Assembly (NCBI GenBank): GCA_013398275.1
Contig: VZSE01005952.1
Coordinates: forward strand, 1 to 64,000
Direction: 5' to 3'
DNA: 64,000 nt
From: Promerops cafer
Taxonomy: Eukaryota > Chordata > Aves > Passeriformes > Nectariniidae
Part shown: one piece after another, positions 25,217-38,854 of the stretch
Layout: each line of letters starts with the position of its first letter
How positions within the stretch are numbered: position 1 is the stretch's first letter
Position numbers and translations under genes: made by a program
The notes under the pieces: model-generated
Told to the model about the DNA's origin: nothing
Databases searched by the model: none
The model's input: the letters and a program-made list of their open reading frames with translations, nothing else

Positions 25217-27539
25217 TACATAGGTGAAGATTGCACACTGTAGATTAGTCAAAACTACAAAGCAGCCTCTAGCCATTTTCTATCCCCACTGCACTTCCTC
25301 AATTCTGCTAGCTCATACTGAAACACTATTTATTGATTCCCACGTTTTTCTATTCCACTATATTAAGAAATGTTCATTTGGATTTAAAACAAGAACAATA
25401 AGGCCATAGATTATACCTCCCACTCTAATGCTAAATAGATGTTTTCTCTTACCATATTTCAAAAAGTGATTTCAGTGTCCAAGTAATCAAAAAAGTTATA
25501 GGAAGAACACAGTAGATTTGAAAAACTATTTTAACTGGCCAAACATCAAATTCTTTTAATATAGCATAAAAATGGAACACTTAAGCTTTTTTTCTCATTG
25601 CATGACCATGCCCTGAGTGTGTATCTGTTATTATTACAAACTGGTATTTTAGTTTTAGGAGGGGAGTAATACTGCCAGGAAACAAATATTTCAGATTCTG
25701 AATCTAAATGCAAACAGACCTAAATAACCTGCATGCCTGAAAACCCTAAAATTTTGCCTGCCTTTGGAAGTCTGAACATTTTGCTGGACAGAAGTAACAC
25801 TGTATTTCCCATTTTCCATGTATTCCTAAAACTTTCACAGCTGCACTATTTATAAAGCAGAACACTTGGGTGATTTGCTCTCAAAATCATTATAAACATC
25901 AGCTACTACTAAAAATGCTTTATTCACCAACAGTTTGCAGAAGCAATGCAAACTTATGAAGGCCTAATTAGATAAAGGTCTTGGATCACCAAATTCAGCC
26001 CAATCTGTCTTCAAGCACTCAGGGTTTTACTCTATTATTGCTTTGCTACTTGACTGGGCAGAAAGTGGGCCAAGGTCAGATGGTAATTTCTTGCCAGAGG
26101 AAGGTTGCCTGGGAGGGGATGTCCTCTTTCTCCAGGGCCATCAGTGCAGTGACACGTCCTGCAAGTCCAGAGGAGCCAGCCTGGGTTTCAAAACAGCCAC
26201 ATAAAACTCTCATACCAAGGTCAGATTTTTCTCATCTGAGATACACCATGCAACACAGAAAGGCAGTTCTTCTGGTGGCTGAGAGGTGTGCCTGCACTGC
26301 ACCCACTAACAAAGTATTTTTTCTTTGCAGTTTCATTCATTCTAATGCATCTCTAATATGTATTTTTCATTCAGCCCTCCTATTGTTCTATACTTGTTGT
26401 ACTCCCTCCTGCTTTTTAATGGATTTATTTCAGTCACCCAGAGGCTGCTGCTGTACATGAAGTCAGAAAGGAGTTCTTCAAGAAGCCAGCCCCACACAGC
26501 TGACAGTGTTATGCACCTCAGCTTTTCAAGGAGCCTGTCTGTAAACCTTCTGAATTGAAGATAACTTTTCCTGGCAGCTCTGTCCTGTAGTGGAAATCAA
26601 TCACTGGTCTTGTGAGTCTGCTTGGACATCTGGGATGCCAAAGACAGAGTCCTTGCCCTGTGTTTACAGGGAGTGCCCTGAGACCAAGGCAGGTACAGCA
26701 GCCACCAGCATGCTGTGTACCAGATCCCAGCATGATGTGCAGTAATGACCTGTCAGGGAAGCAGCCTATGTACCACCACACTGTGAAACATCCTGGGGGA
26801 CTCTCTTGATGAATTCAGCCTGCCCTCGGGCAAGAATGAAATCACACATCATTTAAATATTGTTTCATGCTTTTCTTTTAGGGTGTCTCATCCCTTTCTT
26901 TGGTCTGTTCAAATCTATATCTCTAAAAATTTTCAAAATAAAGCGAAAGCCCTGAAAAGACCATTCCAACCCTCCCACAGAAACACTGTGTCTTGAAGGT
27001 TGCTGATTTTTTCTCACACAAACCCCTTTTATCTCAACAGGGGTTTGAAAAGGCAGACAGAAAGAATTTTTTTTTGCTAACTATTATCTGATCATTTTAA
27101 ACAGGAATTGATTGCTTTGTTTTATCACCTTCAAAATTTGGCAGCCATTTTCAAGGAGTACGTCTTGATAGGGAAGCAACTTGGAAAGAGTCTTGGAGAA
27201 GAAATTTAATTTCATGCCCTTAGTTTAATAAGATGGTGCACAACACAAAAACAGTGAAATCTCCACTGGAGGTAACACTAAACCCCGATTCCTTTATTTG
27301 CCAATGCCTTTGTCTGCTGGTTTTATTTTTTCTTTCGGCAAAGACAGTAGCTCTGCCATTTTAGTGCTGTTGTATCTTTTGTTTTTTCCCTGCTGTGCTG
27401 CTGTTTGTCCCCAGGTACGGGGTAGATTGCCAAGGTTTTGTCTCCCAGGCTTGCTGGTGACCTCTGTGGCTCTGCAAAGGGCTGAGGGGTCTGCCCTCCC
27501 CTGCTTCCTCCTGGACTCTTCTCCAGCTCTGGCACCACA

Positions 27540-27615
27540 GGAATGCTGAGGGTTGCCAAGATTATATGATTTGTCCAGGTCACACAAGAAGGGGCAAACC
27601 AGATTTCCTTACTTA
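27540..27615 (-). mobile_element. Probable MIR SINE core, ancient
   Basis: On the plus strand GCTGAGG, then GATTATATGATTTGTCC and AGGTCACACAAG follow the reverse complement of the MIR core, whose best conserved part reads like GACTTGCCCAAGGTCACACAG. The downstream GGGGCAAACCAG corresponds to the GGCAGAGCTGG part. Block order fits. MIR is a tRNA-derived SINE shared by amniotes and is heavily decayed in birds. The ends are approximate and the tRNA-like head is not seen. Confidence 0.5.
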
Positions 27616-30600
27616 TAATGAAATGTCGTAAGAGTCTGCTCTTGGAAATTGTTTGTGGTTACAATAGGAAGGGATTTCCATCTTCTGAACATCGTTGTAA
27701 TTTCTATAATTGTAAATTATTGTCCAGAAGAAACTTCTTTTCCTTGTGTGCTGAGTCCCTGTTAAAAAGGAAGGCTTAAATCTACTCAAAGAAGCATCAC
27801 AAATAGTCTAAAAAACACTTCTGCATATGAAAGCACCATAAATGACTCACAGAGACATGAGCCAGATGGAAAAAATACATTCCAGGTATCTGTAAAGGCC
27901 TGCATGCAGGGCCTAAAATGGTGTTAATTTCCATGGACTATGAAATAGAAGTGTAGGCATGCACTTCATTTTCTCAGCAAGCTCTCACTGATAACAGCAA
28001 TTCAGAAGCTTCATCTCTTGGAGCTATATATTGTCCCACTCACTTGAGAGCTAAAAAACCAGCAGTGCAGACAAGAGCTACCTCGACCAAAAAACTTGCA
28101 CTCTTTTTTCCCTTCATCATTAGAGAGAGTGCATCATTAAAAAGCAGAATTGCTAGTCCTTCTACTGAGAGCTGCAACAGAATTGTTATACAGGGAAACA
28201 ATACTTAAGGGGAGAAAGTCAAACTACTTTGATCAAAGAATTCTGTGCCTCTGTTTTGTGACAGAGGCATATGGGCTTATGGGTCAGGAATATATAGCTA
28301 GTCAAAATCAACATTTCTTTTTTTTTTTTTTGGATAGCACAGTGTAAAATCTACATATCTTGTTGAAATATTCGGCGAGTCACTCCTGCCCTACAAGTGC
28401 ATTATTACATTGTCTCATGCTAAATACAAAGACAAACAGCTGCAGAGAGATTTTTGCTACACTTCACATATATCAAGCACAGCAGATGTAGCAGATTCCT
28501 TTTGGTAGCAGACATTCTTTCCTGTATCTGAATTGTCTCTTAGGTATATAAACGAAGATGGGATTATGTCTTTGCTGGAGCAGCATGTGAATGAATCACA
28601 AAAAAAGCTCAGTTAGTCTGTAGATAAAACATGATCATTTTCCAGGCTTTGTGTCTAAATAAAGGGCTGCAAAGAAATGGCCTGATTTTAGAAAGTGGTG
28701 GAAAGAAAGGAACTGGTGGAGAAATTCTTATATTTAAAAAAAAAAAAAAATAAGAGTCTTAATCTATTGATAGACTGCCTAATTTAACTTTTGATAAGTG
28801 CTCATCACTATTCTTGACTATACACATAAGCAAGCAAAAGTGTGGTTGTGAAGGGGGTAAAGAGGACAGTTCTGTTCCATAATGTATTCAGCCAAGGTGC
28901 CCTTGTTCATGTATTATACACATGGGCATTTTTAATATGCAGGTTGCAGCTATTTAAAACCTTGCTAATGCTTCATGGAAAAAACGGAATCAGTCTACTG
29001 AGATTTCACCTATACAGCATGTCTTTTTTTCCCCCTCACTATTTTATAACCAGAAGTTTTTGCACTAATGCTGAATCTTTGTTACTAAAGGGTTTTTCTG
29101 ATTTTGTTCTGAGCTGCTTGGCTGAAGTTACAGCCCTCACTGATACCTCTCAGTGTTTGCTATGATGACACTAACTGGTTCTTCTTTCCAGAGAGAGCTT
29201 CTAGCCTTTCTGAAAGTGGCAATAAAATCCTGCTCTCTCTCAGGTTGAGCAGTGTGGTTGTTAAGAATTGTGGGTTTGTCTCACCCTAAACAGGATTTAA
29301 ATCCTTCAGGTTTGTATTACTGTTGTATTCACACAGTGTGTTTCTAAAATGAACACTGAAATCAGAGGCTGACCTGCCCTTCACAGTATTCTTTAATCAG
29401 AAAGGGATTTTTTTTCTTGCTGTTTTAAGCCACATTGCATTAAATTTCTGAAAACAAGAGTATTCTGATCTGGACTGTTTGATAAACAGATACGAATACT
29501 CTACTCAATTTATCTGAACCATTTTCAAGACAACAGATATTTCCTTATTGATTGTGTTTGGCAAGGTAATTAAACCATGTTCATATCAAAAATTTCTCAA
29601 CTCTTCAAGATTATTAATATTGTATTCCTTTTCAGGGAACTACTCATATGGAGAAATAAAGACAATGGTTAATATTAAAGACATCACACAGCTGAAGAAT
29701 AACAGTCACATGTACTGCAGTGGTTCTCATCCAGTTGCACAGACAAAATCTACCTCAGTTCTTAACTGAAAGAGCTCTGGCTCATCATCCTATGAATTTT
29801 GCTGATACCAGAATTCCTTTTTCTCTCTGACTACATGTAGGTACTGAAATACGCACAAGAAATAAGATACCATGAGCTATCTTCAATTATAGGTCAGATA
29901 TTCACTGCTTGTTTGAAGAGTGGTGATCTTCTGTTATTCCAAGTCTTACTCATCCCTGCTTGCCCTCTGCTTGAGTGTCCTAAAAATAAATGCATTCAAA
30001 GTTTTTCATGACCCTTGCCAAGCTTTTCCTTTTAGGACAGTAACTTGAATCCAGCAGAGGTCAGCAGAAAGAAGCTGGAATTATCCTCCTAAATAGACAG
30101 TTGTTTGTAGCAGCTGGAAAAAGGAGGTCACAGGGCTTGCTGGGCATCTCAGCAGTAAGTGAATTAAAGGGTGACAGAGTATTGTCATTCCCCTGCCCTA
30201 GACAAGAGTTGTTTGTACTCCTGTTGCCAAGTAAAAACATAGTGAATGTAGATAGTTCTTAAAGAAACCTGCTGTTTACATGAAACTTGTGAATAACTTT
30301 ACCATCTTAACACACAGAAATGATTATATGTGCCAATATTCCATTAGCACTGCTATTACTGAAATATGAAATATTAAAAAGCTAAGGCATTTCACTGGCC
30401 TGCAAGACTTTTTGAAGTGCTACAATAAAATACTTTTCATAAATGTGTTCACATGCATACATATCAAACACCATCCTTATTGCAGTTGCACTGCTGCATT
30501 GCATTGGCTTGGTTCTACAGCAGTGAAGCCTATGAAAGTTTTTTGCCCTCAGCAGCAGTTAGGGATCATCCTCAGTTGACTTTTCCCTCTAGAATAATAA

Positions 30601-31997
30601 AATCTGAGGCAGTTATCTATTTTTTTTTTACATTATTTGAATGAACTATGGGTAGAGCTCCTACGCTGACACAGGTAATACCACACCATAACATGTTTCA
30701 GCACCTCAGCTCAGCCAGGTGTCCTTAGGCCTAGAAAAACTTGTTAATCACATGTTTAGATGTTTCTAATATTGCAGTTGAACATAAAAACTGAATTCTA
30801 TTTTTATTCAAGGTAAACATGGTAAGTAATGAACTGTGTTTTCAGTTCTAATGCTTCTCAGTGCTGGTTGAAGTTCCATTTTTCTTCCAGAGAAATAGTA
30901 TAGGACTATAAGCAAAGCATATGGTCAGCCTTTTTGTTTCTGTCACAAAAATTACTTTTGTTAATTATCAGTTTTCTTGGCAGGCTCAGCAAAATGTCCA
31001 GGAAGATATTTTCAAGAGCCATCAGATTTTCACACTACATGCTTCTTAGACTATAAACAGCACACACGGCCTGCCCAAAAAATAGGCCCTCCCACCCCAC
31101 TCCTGCAAATGCACATATTGTCACTGAATTAAATGGCAGGGAGTGCAGCTGAATTAAATTGTAAATATCAGAAATGTACATGACACAAAGATATGTGATA
31201 GTTACAACATGGAATAGAAAGCCAAGATGGGGGATCCCGTTCCTAATTTCATCACCTAACTCTCTCATGGATTTGAGGAAATAGCTGATCTGTGTGTTAT
31301 CCAAGTCCTACCAGCTATTATCCGGGGATAATAGTAATATTCACGCAAAATACTTCAAAATCTTCCTGATAAAAATGCTAAGCAATGTAAATACTTTTAA
31401 AAATATTCTGTTGGTTTTTTTTTTTCTTTCTTTTCACATATTTCCTGGGGTTTGCTGCATTCCTAAAATAGCAGCAAGTGAGCAGATGTAGCACAGCTTT
31501 CCAGGACAAGGGACCTACACATGCAGCACATTTCAGGCGACAGAATGAACACTGGAGTTTTTTGTGTGCAGAACCTGCTTTTAGGTCACTAAAATCAGGC
31601 ACTGTCACCACTGGCCTGAGGAAAAGCCTGCTGGTGCCAGCTGAAGTTGTGCCACATGCACTGATAAACTGGGCTGAGGTTTGGTTTAAAAGGCACAAGA
31701 TGGCCTGGCCCTGTCCAAAGTAGCAGGGAGCGTGGCCTCTGTCCTGAAAAATAACCTGGAGAGAAGCAGCCGAGGCACAGCTTGCTCTACAACCATGATT
31801 ATCACTGAAGCTGGGATATGTCGTGCACAGAAGTATTAGTTTGGGGCAGAAATAGTAGAGTCTGTCTCCTAAAATACGGATTGTCCTCGTCATGATAGCA
31901 GCAGTGAGCCCGTTATTAGCAGGCCATTACTACCAGGTTGGAAAGAGATGTTCCAGGTCAGCAAAATAACGTGCACTAAACCTTCTCACATCACAGA

Positions 31998-32033
31998 AAA
32001 TCTTCAATCTTCTTCAATTTTCTTCGATCTTCT
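31998..32033. repeat. Short AATCTTC-type tandem repeat
   Basis: Four imperfect copies of a 9-12 base unit (variants of AATCTTCTTC) lie in 36 bases. It is probably a slippage product. Confidence 0.55.
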
Positions 32034-33388
32034 GAGTGACTTTGCTAAGAAATCAATTCCTACCACCCATTCATCTGACAAGCTGTCTTACACCAACCAC
32101 AAGACTCTCAGAGAAGCAACTTCATGCTCTTTGCTGTTCTCCATCCTATGAAAGAACTTCTGAAGGAGCAGCTACTTGAGGTTCCTCTTCAATCTCTTTT
32201 ATTATAATGCACCAAAAGTAAGAGACACCATCACAGTGCTGCTGCTTAGCATGCAGTCATGTAGTCTCAAAGCACTCTTCCTATCTGTCTTGATATATAT
32301 ACGTGTTATTTTTTGTCTTCTACCCAGATTGTAAGTTTCCTATGGCATTAACTAAATGGAAAAGTGAGACGATGCCCATGTCTCTGGGGTGCTATAATGT
32401 TTGAATGATAGTTATGCTAATAGTATCTTTCCAAGAAAAAAATTGGGACCAGCAAGCAGAGACCAACGGAGTCAGAAGAATAAATATTGTAATGATACTT
32501 TAAAATGACACTGATGTCCTGCCAAGGCAATGTTACCAAAATCAAAGGGAAACTTAATGCTACTCTAGTGGGTAAGGCAGAAAGAAGGAAAGCAGAGGAT
32601 AAACCCTTGACCTGGAAATTGGGGAACATTTTCTCAGCTTGGCCATTACAAGCAGAGTATTGGAAAGTGACAAAGAAAGGCATCATGGCTAATCCACAGG
32701 AGTTCATGTAGTACATCCCTATTTTACTTTGGTAGAATTGCAACAAGGAATCCAAACTCCAAAGGGAAAAAATCCCATCATATTAAAAATGCCAGGTATT
32801 TTTAAAAATTCTTTTGTGACATATAGCTACTGCAAATGGAGTTTTAAATACTTGTGATATTAGTGATAATTTTGTGGCATGGAATGCATTATTCATTAGT
32901 GTATCCTGAAATTTCAGCTATTTCCACTGTTGGTACTCCACAAGGAGAGAAGAGCTGATCTGCAATGTTCACTGAAAGACTGTGACTTAAGTCTGCATTT
33001 ACCATCCTTTTCATCTGTGTTTCTGAGATGCTACCACTGTGAAATTCAGATAACAGATTTATAATCTATTTTTGAAGGATGCAGGAAAGATATATAAAAT
33101 AAAAACTCTTCAACACAGTGAGTGATTCAATTTTTGAACTTTTTCTTCCTGGGAGAAATCTAAATGGGAAAACGGGTATGGCAATAAACACTGACACAGG
33201 GAAAGGTGAGACCCAGTTCACTGGCATAGCATCACAACCTAAACTCAGCCTTTTGAATCCAGTAACTGGGGTAACTCTGGGCAGCTTGCTGGGATAGGTG
33301 TTTATATCTATTGCAGCATATTTTGCCACTTTACCTCCACAAACTTTGAGACGAGAATTGATTTGGTCATTTGGTTAATTTAAATACT

Positions 33389-33408
33389 TAAACAAAAGTT
33401 TTTGTTTA
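33389..33408. other. Perfect palindrome with two forkhead-like sites
   Basis: TAAACAAAA (33389-33397) and TTTTGTTTA (33400-33408) are exact inverted copies around GT. Each arm contains TAAACA, the core bound by FOX factors. Binding is inference only. Confidence 0.5.
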
Positions 33409-35877
33409 CACTGGAAGCAAGTGTTTAATGAAAAGCTTGGTCCATCTTAAAAGAGAGCTCACAAAGCAAGGGAGATGTGATGGTGGCCACTGGAGAGTGG
33501 GAAGATGAATGTAAAGTGAAGTGCTGCTTGCGAAGTGCTGCTTTGCCTGTCTCAGGAGAGCAGCTGCCAAGCACACTCGAGGAAGAAATCTGAAATCAGA
33601 CATCTGTATGTGCATTGCGTCCACCATGTTTGCTCTGAGGAGAGAGAACCATATGAAGCAAGACAGCAAAGGTGAAATCCAGCAAGACATCCTACTTTAT
33701 TGCCATGGCAACCCCACCCTGATGAAAAGTAGAAAAACAATAAAACATCTTCAGGAAAAAAAAAATCAGTGCTATCTACCAAGGGAATTGAGGAAGATAC
33801 ACTTTAAGGAAGAGCTTGACATTTCCACCATTTGGTGACTCTTTGAAATAAAGGTATGGCTGCAGTTTTTGCAAGCTGCACAGTTAGAACATATTGTACT
33901 TGATAAATTATTTAGTTTGTTTAGCAGCTAAAGTCTGAATTATAAGTGAAAGATGTAGTTACAGATTAGAATCTTTAATGCTGCTGTAGCCAAACAGAAT
34001 ACCGTTATTGTGATTTTCCTTGATGTCTTCTAACATCTACAATCCTAGACTAGATTAACACTAGAATCACCTTTCCTGCATTATACTTTCCAGGGTGGGT
34101 GTATATGAGTGTGGATAAGTGTGTGCACCTTATGTAAGCTTATATCTGAGTCTGAATGTCTGGGCTTGTACACAGTTTTATGCGTTATGCAGTTCTCTCT
34201 GAACTGGTTGCTGATTTAATGTGGACTGAAGTTGGTTACATACAGAGCCCATAAAGGGGCCGTGGTCAAGGAGCCCAGCAATGAAACATCTGCTTGTAAA
34301 GAAAGCAACACCACCTCCTACATCCCTGTACTGCTGCAGAACCAGTATGTGGTTATGGAGTGTGCAACATGTGCTGCCAAGGGGGCAGAGCTAGGGCAGG
34401 GAGAGGCTCACACTGGGCACTTTGTCTGCAGCTCGTGTGAGAACTGGAAACTGCTCTCACACTCCTGCTGCCTCTCCCGAGGTGGCTCCTGGAATGGCCC
34501 AACAGCTTCAGTGGAACAGCCTGCCATTCCCTGCACTGAGGTATTGCTGTGCAGCACGGAAGGTGCAACCTGTACCTCCCCCAGCCTTAGGGAATCTGAT
34601 CTGTTGTGCTTGCCAATATAATCCTTTAATTTTCATCTGCTATTTGCAAATATTGTTTCTCGTAACTAATTTGCATGGGCAATGGTTATTCTAATTCTGC
34701 ACAGTAATGAGAAAAGCAATAAGACTATCTTACCAAAGGGCACTTCTAAAACTAAATATATTACTCTGTGTTTTAAATAGCTTATATCTGATGGGGTTGT
34801 TTTTGTTTGTATTAACTGTATCTAAGCATTTACAGTGGCATCTAGAGATCCTGTTTCAGGTTATAATTCCTGTGTACAAGGTGGTGGGTATACCAAAGAA
34901 TAGAAAAAGTAGAATTTGTCCTAGAAATATGATAATTGTAAGATATGGAGGTGAGAACTGATAGCAAATCACTTGATTCCCAGTTCAGGACTCGGTGCGA
35001 TCACCTTCCCATATCTCCACATACATAATGGGCAGGGAGATCAGCATTCTTCCTTAGCTCTCTCTGGTCACCACTGCTCACACCAGGTGGACAGCCTTGC
35101 TCTTCAGGACCCACCTGAGCAGTGCTGGCCCTTGGAAGAGAGAGGAGGAAATCCTCTCCAGAAGAAAAGCCCTTGGCTGCTCCACCCCGTGAATCCCTGA
35201 GCTCACACTGACAGCAGCCAGCAGTCCTGGCACATGTTCTAAAGGAGATTCAAACTACAGTCCTACAGAAAAGCCAATGGAAACCACTTGGCAGGCATGA
35301 GCACACATTTTTGAAAGGGTTACTGAAGTTTAATGCCTTTGTAACTGGACGGATAAAAAGCTCTGTGCTGTAGTAAATTCATACCCTTTTTTACTCCGAG
35401 GGGAGGCGGTGGCCTTTAGTCTCCACTACATTCATCAGGAACCATGTCAGAGTTTAACACAATACTGCATTAGTGCATGATGTAAAATGGAGTTATGATG
35501 ACAAGAACTTATAATAAATTTGGTGTGCCTATGGCAATAACTCAGCAGCTGGTGTGTGCCACCCTATGCTGTGAAAAGAGTATACAGACATGGAAATAGC
35601 AGCAATTCAGAAATACACTTGCTTTAAAAAGCCCACAGAGATGACATGCTGTCTGGTTCCAAAGAAAAGAATGTTTGGACTCTTGCAGAACTACTTCATT
35701 CATGTGGGAACAAAACTTATGCCTGGTGGCCAAGGTCATGGAGACTTGGATAATTCACTGAAAGACAGTACAAACTGAAGTTGTTTTGGAACAGAATTAA
35801 CAACAGCTCAAACTTCCTCATGGAGGATGTGTCAGGAATAGCATTTTCCTTGCAGTGAGTGCAGCTTTCCTCCTAGT

Positions 35878-36160
35878 ATTAATGGAAGATATGGCTTCCT
35901 GCATTTTCCATCAATTTTAATGAGAGATGCACGTGTCACTAATGCTAATGAGAAACACACATGTGTGTAATTCCCATTAATGATGATTAGATAGCCACAG
36001 GAGAACCCTCATTAATGCTAATGAGTGTTGCACGTATATGTAATTCCCACCAGAGTTAGCCCAAGAGCTATGTGCATGTATGGCCCATTAGTGCTAATGA
36101 AAGATCCACATGAGTGTGGCTGAAGCTGCCATCAATGGGAATGAATGGGATGTATGCAGG
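35878..36160. repeat. Diverged minisatellite, unit about 37 bp, TAAT-rich
   Basis: Seven or eight decayed copies share a core reading ATTAATGCTAATGAG, followed by a CACRTGTGTAATTCCC-like half. The aligned TAATGAG anchors fall near 35918, 35946, 35984, 36019, 36056, 36095 and 36139, a mean spacing of about 37 bases. Copies are 60-85% alike by eye. The second half often contains E-box-like words (CACGTG, CATGTG), and the first half contains homeodomain-like TAAT words. No open frame runs through it. Confidence 0.75.
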
Positions 36161-38828
36161 AACTGACAAAATAATAAACTTTACCTTGATAACAGGAGCT
36201 TGCCCTTGGTGTTTGGGTTCTAGCTCATCTTCAGGAAATGCATTGCTTTCTGTTAATAATCCAGTTTGTGTTTCATGCTGTGTTCTAAGCACCGTGCCAA
36301 ATTAAGGCAAAATGCAGAGATGCATTTTCCAGGCAATGGGAAGTCTCTATGTCACAGAGCAGAGAACAGCAATCTCAGTGGTTATGCTGGGGTCAGTATG
36401 TGGAGTCGATGAATACATGCCCTGATTCAACAGGGTTTGATCAAAATTGTCTTTGTTAATGACAATAAATCTCCCCCAAGGCTGTGCTCTGATTGGTACT
36501 TGTGCAGCTGTGATCTGCCTTGAACCTGGGTTCTGCCAGCTATGCTTTCATTGGACCTGTGAAGTTTGTGGCAATTTATTTTATGAATTTTCTTTTGCAG
36601 TTAGTTGCTTCTAATCAATTAGAGGCTGAGTGTGGAGAGGGGCCCTGAATTGTACTCTTCAGTGAAAGGAGTTAATGGAATTTATGAACTGAAAATGTTA
36701 CATATGGGCTGCAGCCTTTGCTATTTCTGGGGGATCATTTGTGCAGATACTGAAATTTGCTACGTATCTTTCACATCAGCAAAAGCCCATAGATAGACAG
36801 TGAGCAGACAAGACCTCAAAGTACTAAAGATCACAATATAATTCCCTGCAATATTATTTAAAAAAATGTTAACAGGGCACACCACACCACGACCTCAGAA
36901 AATCCCAGAGCTCCTTAGCTAAAACACGTCCTGTTATGTGCTGGCTAGCAGCGTGTAGAGTCACCTCTGCCTTGCAAAGCCCATGGAGCAGCACCAAAGG
37001 CTAGAGAGTATCACCCCTACATGGCACCATACACATGATTTCTTAAGGAAGCACCCAGAGAAGCATGGGTTTGTCAGAACTACACCACTGTGAAGTATCT
37101 TGTGTCCTTTTCATCCCCCTATCAGTTTCAGGATTGCTCTTATTTGTTAAGACTTGGAGATAAGTGACTGATCAAAAAGGGAACTTGTCAGCTCAGTAAG
37201 ACTTACCCATGTAAGGAAAGGGAATCTCCTGCATTGCTACACTGTTTTATGCTTAGAAAATCTAAAATGTAACACTACTGTCTTTGCCAGAGAGGGTCTG
37301 TCTACAGAACCTGCTCATGGCATTGGTATATCCAGTCTAAGAAATCCCTGCTCCTTAGCACATCTCTCCCCAGCTTTAGCCCAGGGCCCTAAGTCATGCC
37401 AGCACTCCTTATGGACCTGTGCAAAGAATTGAAATCAGCAGCTTTAGAGAAACACACAGTACCAGGGTGCTCTGCTTGTCCTTTTGTTTTTCATGTGGCC
37501 AGGTGATTCGTGTGACCCAAGGACAGTCATATCAGGACAACTGAGGGGTCTAAGGACCACTGTGCAAAGACAGGAAGAGGCAATTTTGAGAAAGGTGTTA
37601 TCACAAGAGACAAAGTCTCACCAAATTATTCTCAGGTCCAGCAGTCAGTCCTCATGACTCCTGGAGTCAGCAGAAGCCCAGCATCCTCACAATTTTGAAG
37701 GACTAAGGCCACACCTGGATGAAAATTAAGAAACAAATTAAAACCTGTGGCTTATTTTTCCTGTTAATCACTTTTTCTAGATGGAGCATCACATTCTTCA
37801 AGCTACACCTGCTCTTAATTGCTTTCTTGCTACCAGCCAGGAAACAAGGGCATTCCAAGTCAGAAGAGCAAATACAAAATGAGAAGAAAACAATCCCAAA
37901 CCCAAAGAAAATAACCACAAAGTGTGCTTCTGGAAGAGCGTGCACTTCAATCTAGGTATAAGGAATTAAATTTGGCACTGGGCTTCATGTTAACTAAAAA
38001 CTAACAGAAATCTATCACAAAACTGCGACTTAGGGCTCAATTTTCCTTTCTGAGCATGTAACCTTTGTTTACATATTTGCAGCTCTGGGGCTCAGCAGTG
38101 TAATCAAGTGCTTCTCTTTTTAATTAAGAGAGTAAAATTTACATATGCAAGCTCCCCTCTTACTGGTGTTAATGCCTCAGCAGTGCCAGCAGCTTTGAAG
38201 GAACTAAAACAATAAAAGGTAGAAAAAAAAAAATCCAACAATTAATCAATTTTGTTTCACAAAATTAAGGGAACACAAAGAAGATAATATTAAATATTTC
38301 CAGTCCTAAACCAAACATGCAGCAGCTGAGATTCTGGACCACGTTTTAACTGTGCTGGTGTTTTCATAGGTAATACAGGGTCCTCATCCTGTCAAAGGGC
38401 CTGAGGTAGATCACTCAGGAGCAGGGTTTTCATGCTGTGGGAAAGCCAGGCATAGGTGAAAACACTCGTAGTCTTGAGAGACTGCTGTTTACAGAAGTGC
38501 TCCTCCCTCATGCAGCCTGGAGAGATGCTTCTGGTTTGAGAAGTAAAGCCTTGCACTTCAGGCTTCCCCAGGACACTCCAGCTTGCTGCTTCCCCTTCCT
38601 TTTTGGATCACCACAACCATACAGATCTCCTCTGCAGGGAAACACTGACAAGAATCGATGCAAGACAAAGACAAGTGTGTGTTATTTAAAAAACACTAAA
38701 TTCGTGGGCTTGAGATAATGTCAAGGAGATATTCACAGACACACCAGAAAAAAAAGAGGTTTTCAAGCAAGCAGACAGAGGTTACCAGAGAACTGGAGGA
38801 AGTTTTGGTTTTTTCATATTAGTTTAAC

Positions 38829-38854
38829 TATACTCCAGTGAAATTTGGAGTATA
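38829..38854. other. 9-bp hairpin
   Basis: TATACTCCA (38829-38837) and TGGAGTATA (38846-38854) are exact inverted repeats around an 8-base loop. Confidence 0.6.

Larger units (their letters stand above)
18434..27539. other. Intergenic, no gene recognised
   Basis: This is non-coding sequence of mixed composition. G/C-richer, CpG-poor patches occur at about 20880-21070, 26450-26810 and 27400-27540, and their ORFs overlap in several frames without family resemblance. Listed separately are a 28-bp tandem duplication (19441-19485), a GGAAGGAC repeat (19777-19809) and a purine tract (25161-25216). I see no RNA gene. Confidence 0.6.
27616..35877. other. Intergenic, no gene recognised
   Basis: This is non-coding sequence with poly-T (28318-28332) and poly-A (28737-28751) runs, and a short AATCTTC-type direct repeat at about 31998-32033. 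A paired forkhead-like palindrome (33389-33408) and G/C-richer CpG-poor patches (for example 34240-34620) are also present. ORFs of up to 171 codons (31378-31893, minus) show no splice context and no recognisable domain. Confidence 0.6.

Noticed and set aside
26950..27000. AAAGACCATTCCAACCCTCC, considered as a CR1 sense 3' end
   Set aside because: The match is limited to about 20 bases, and upstream sequence does not follow CR1.
31378..31893. 171-codon minus-strand ORF
   Set aside because: It begins in a poly-A/T area, has no recognisable domain and is overlapped by an open frame on the other strand.
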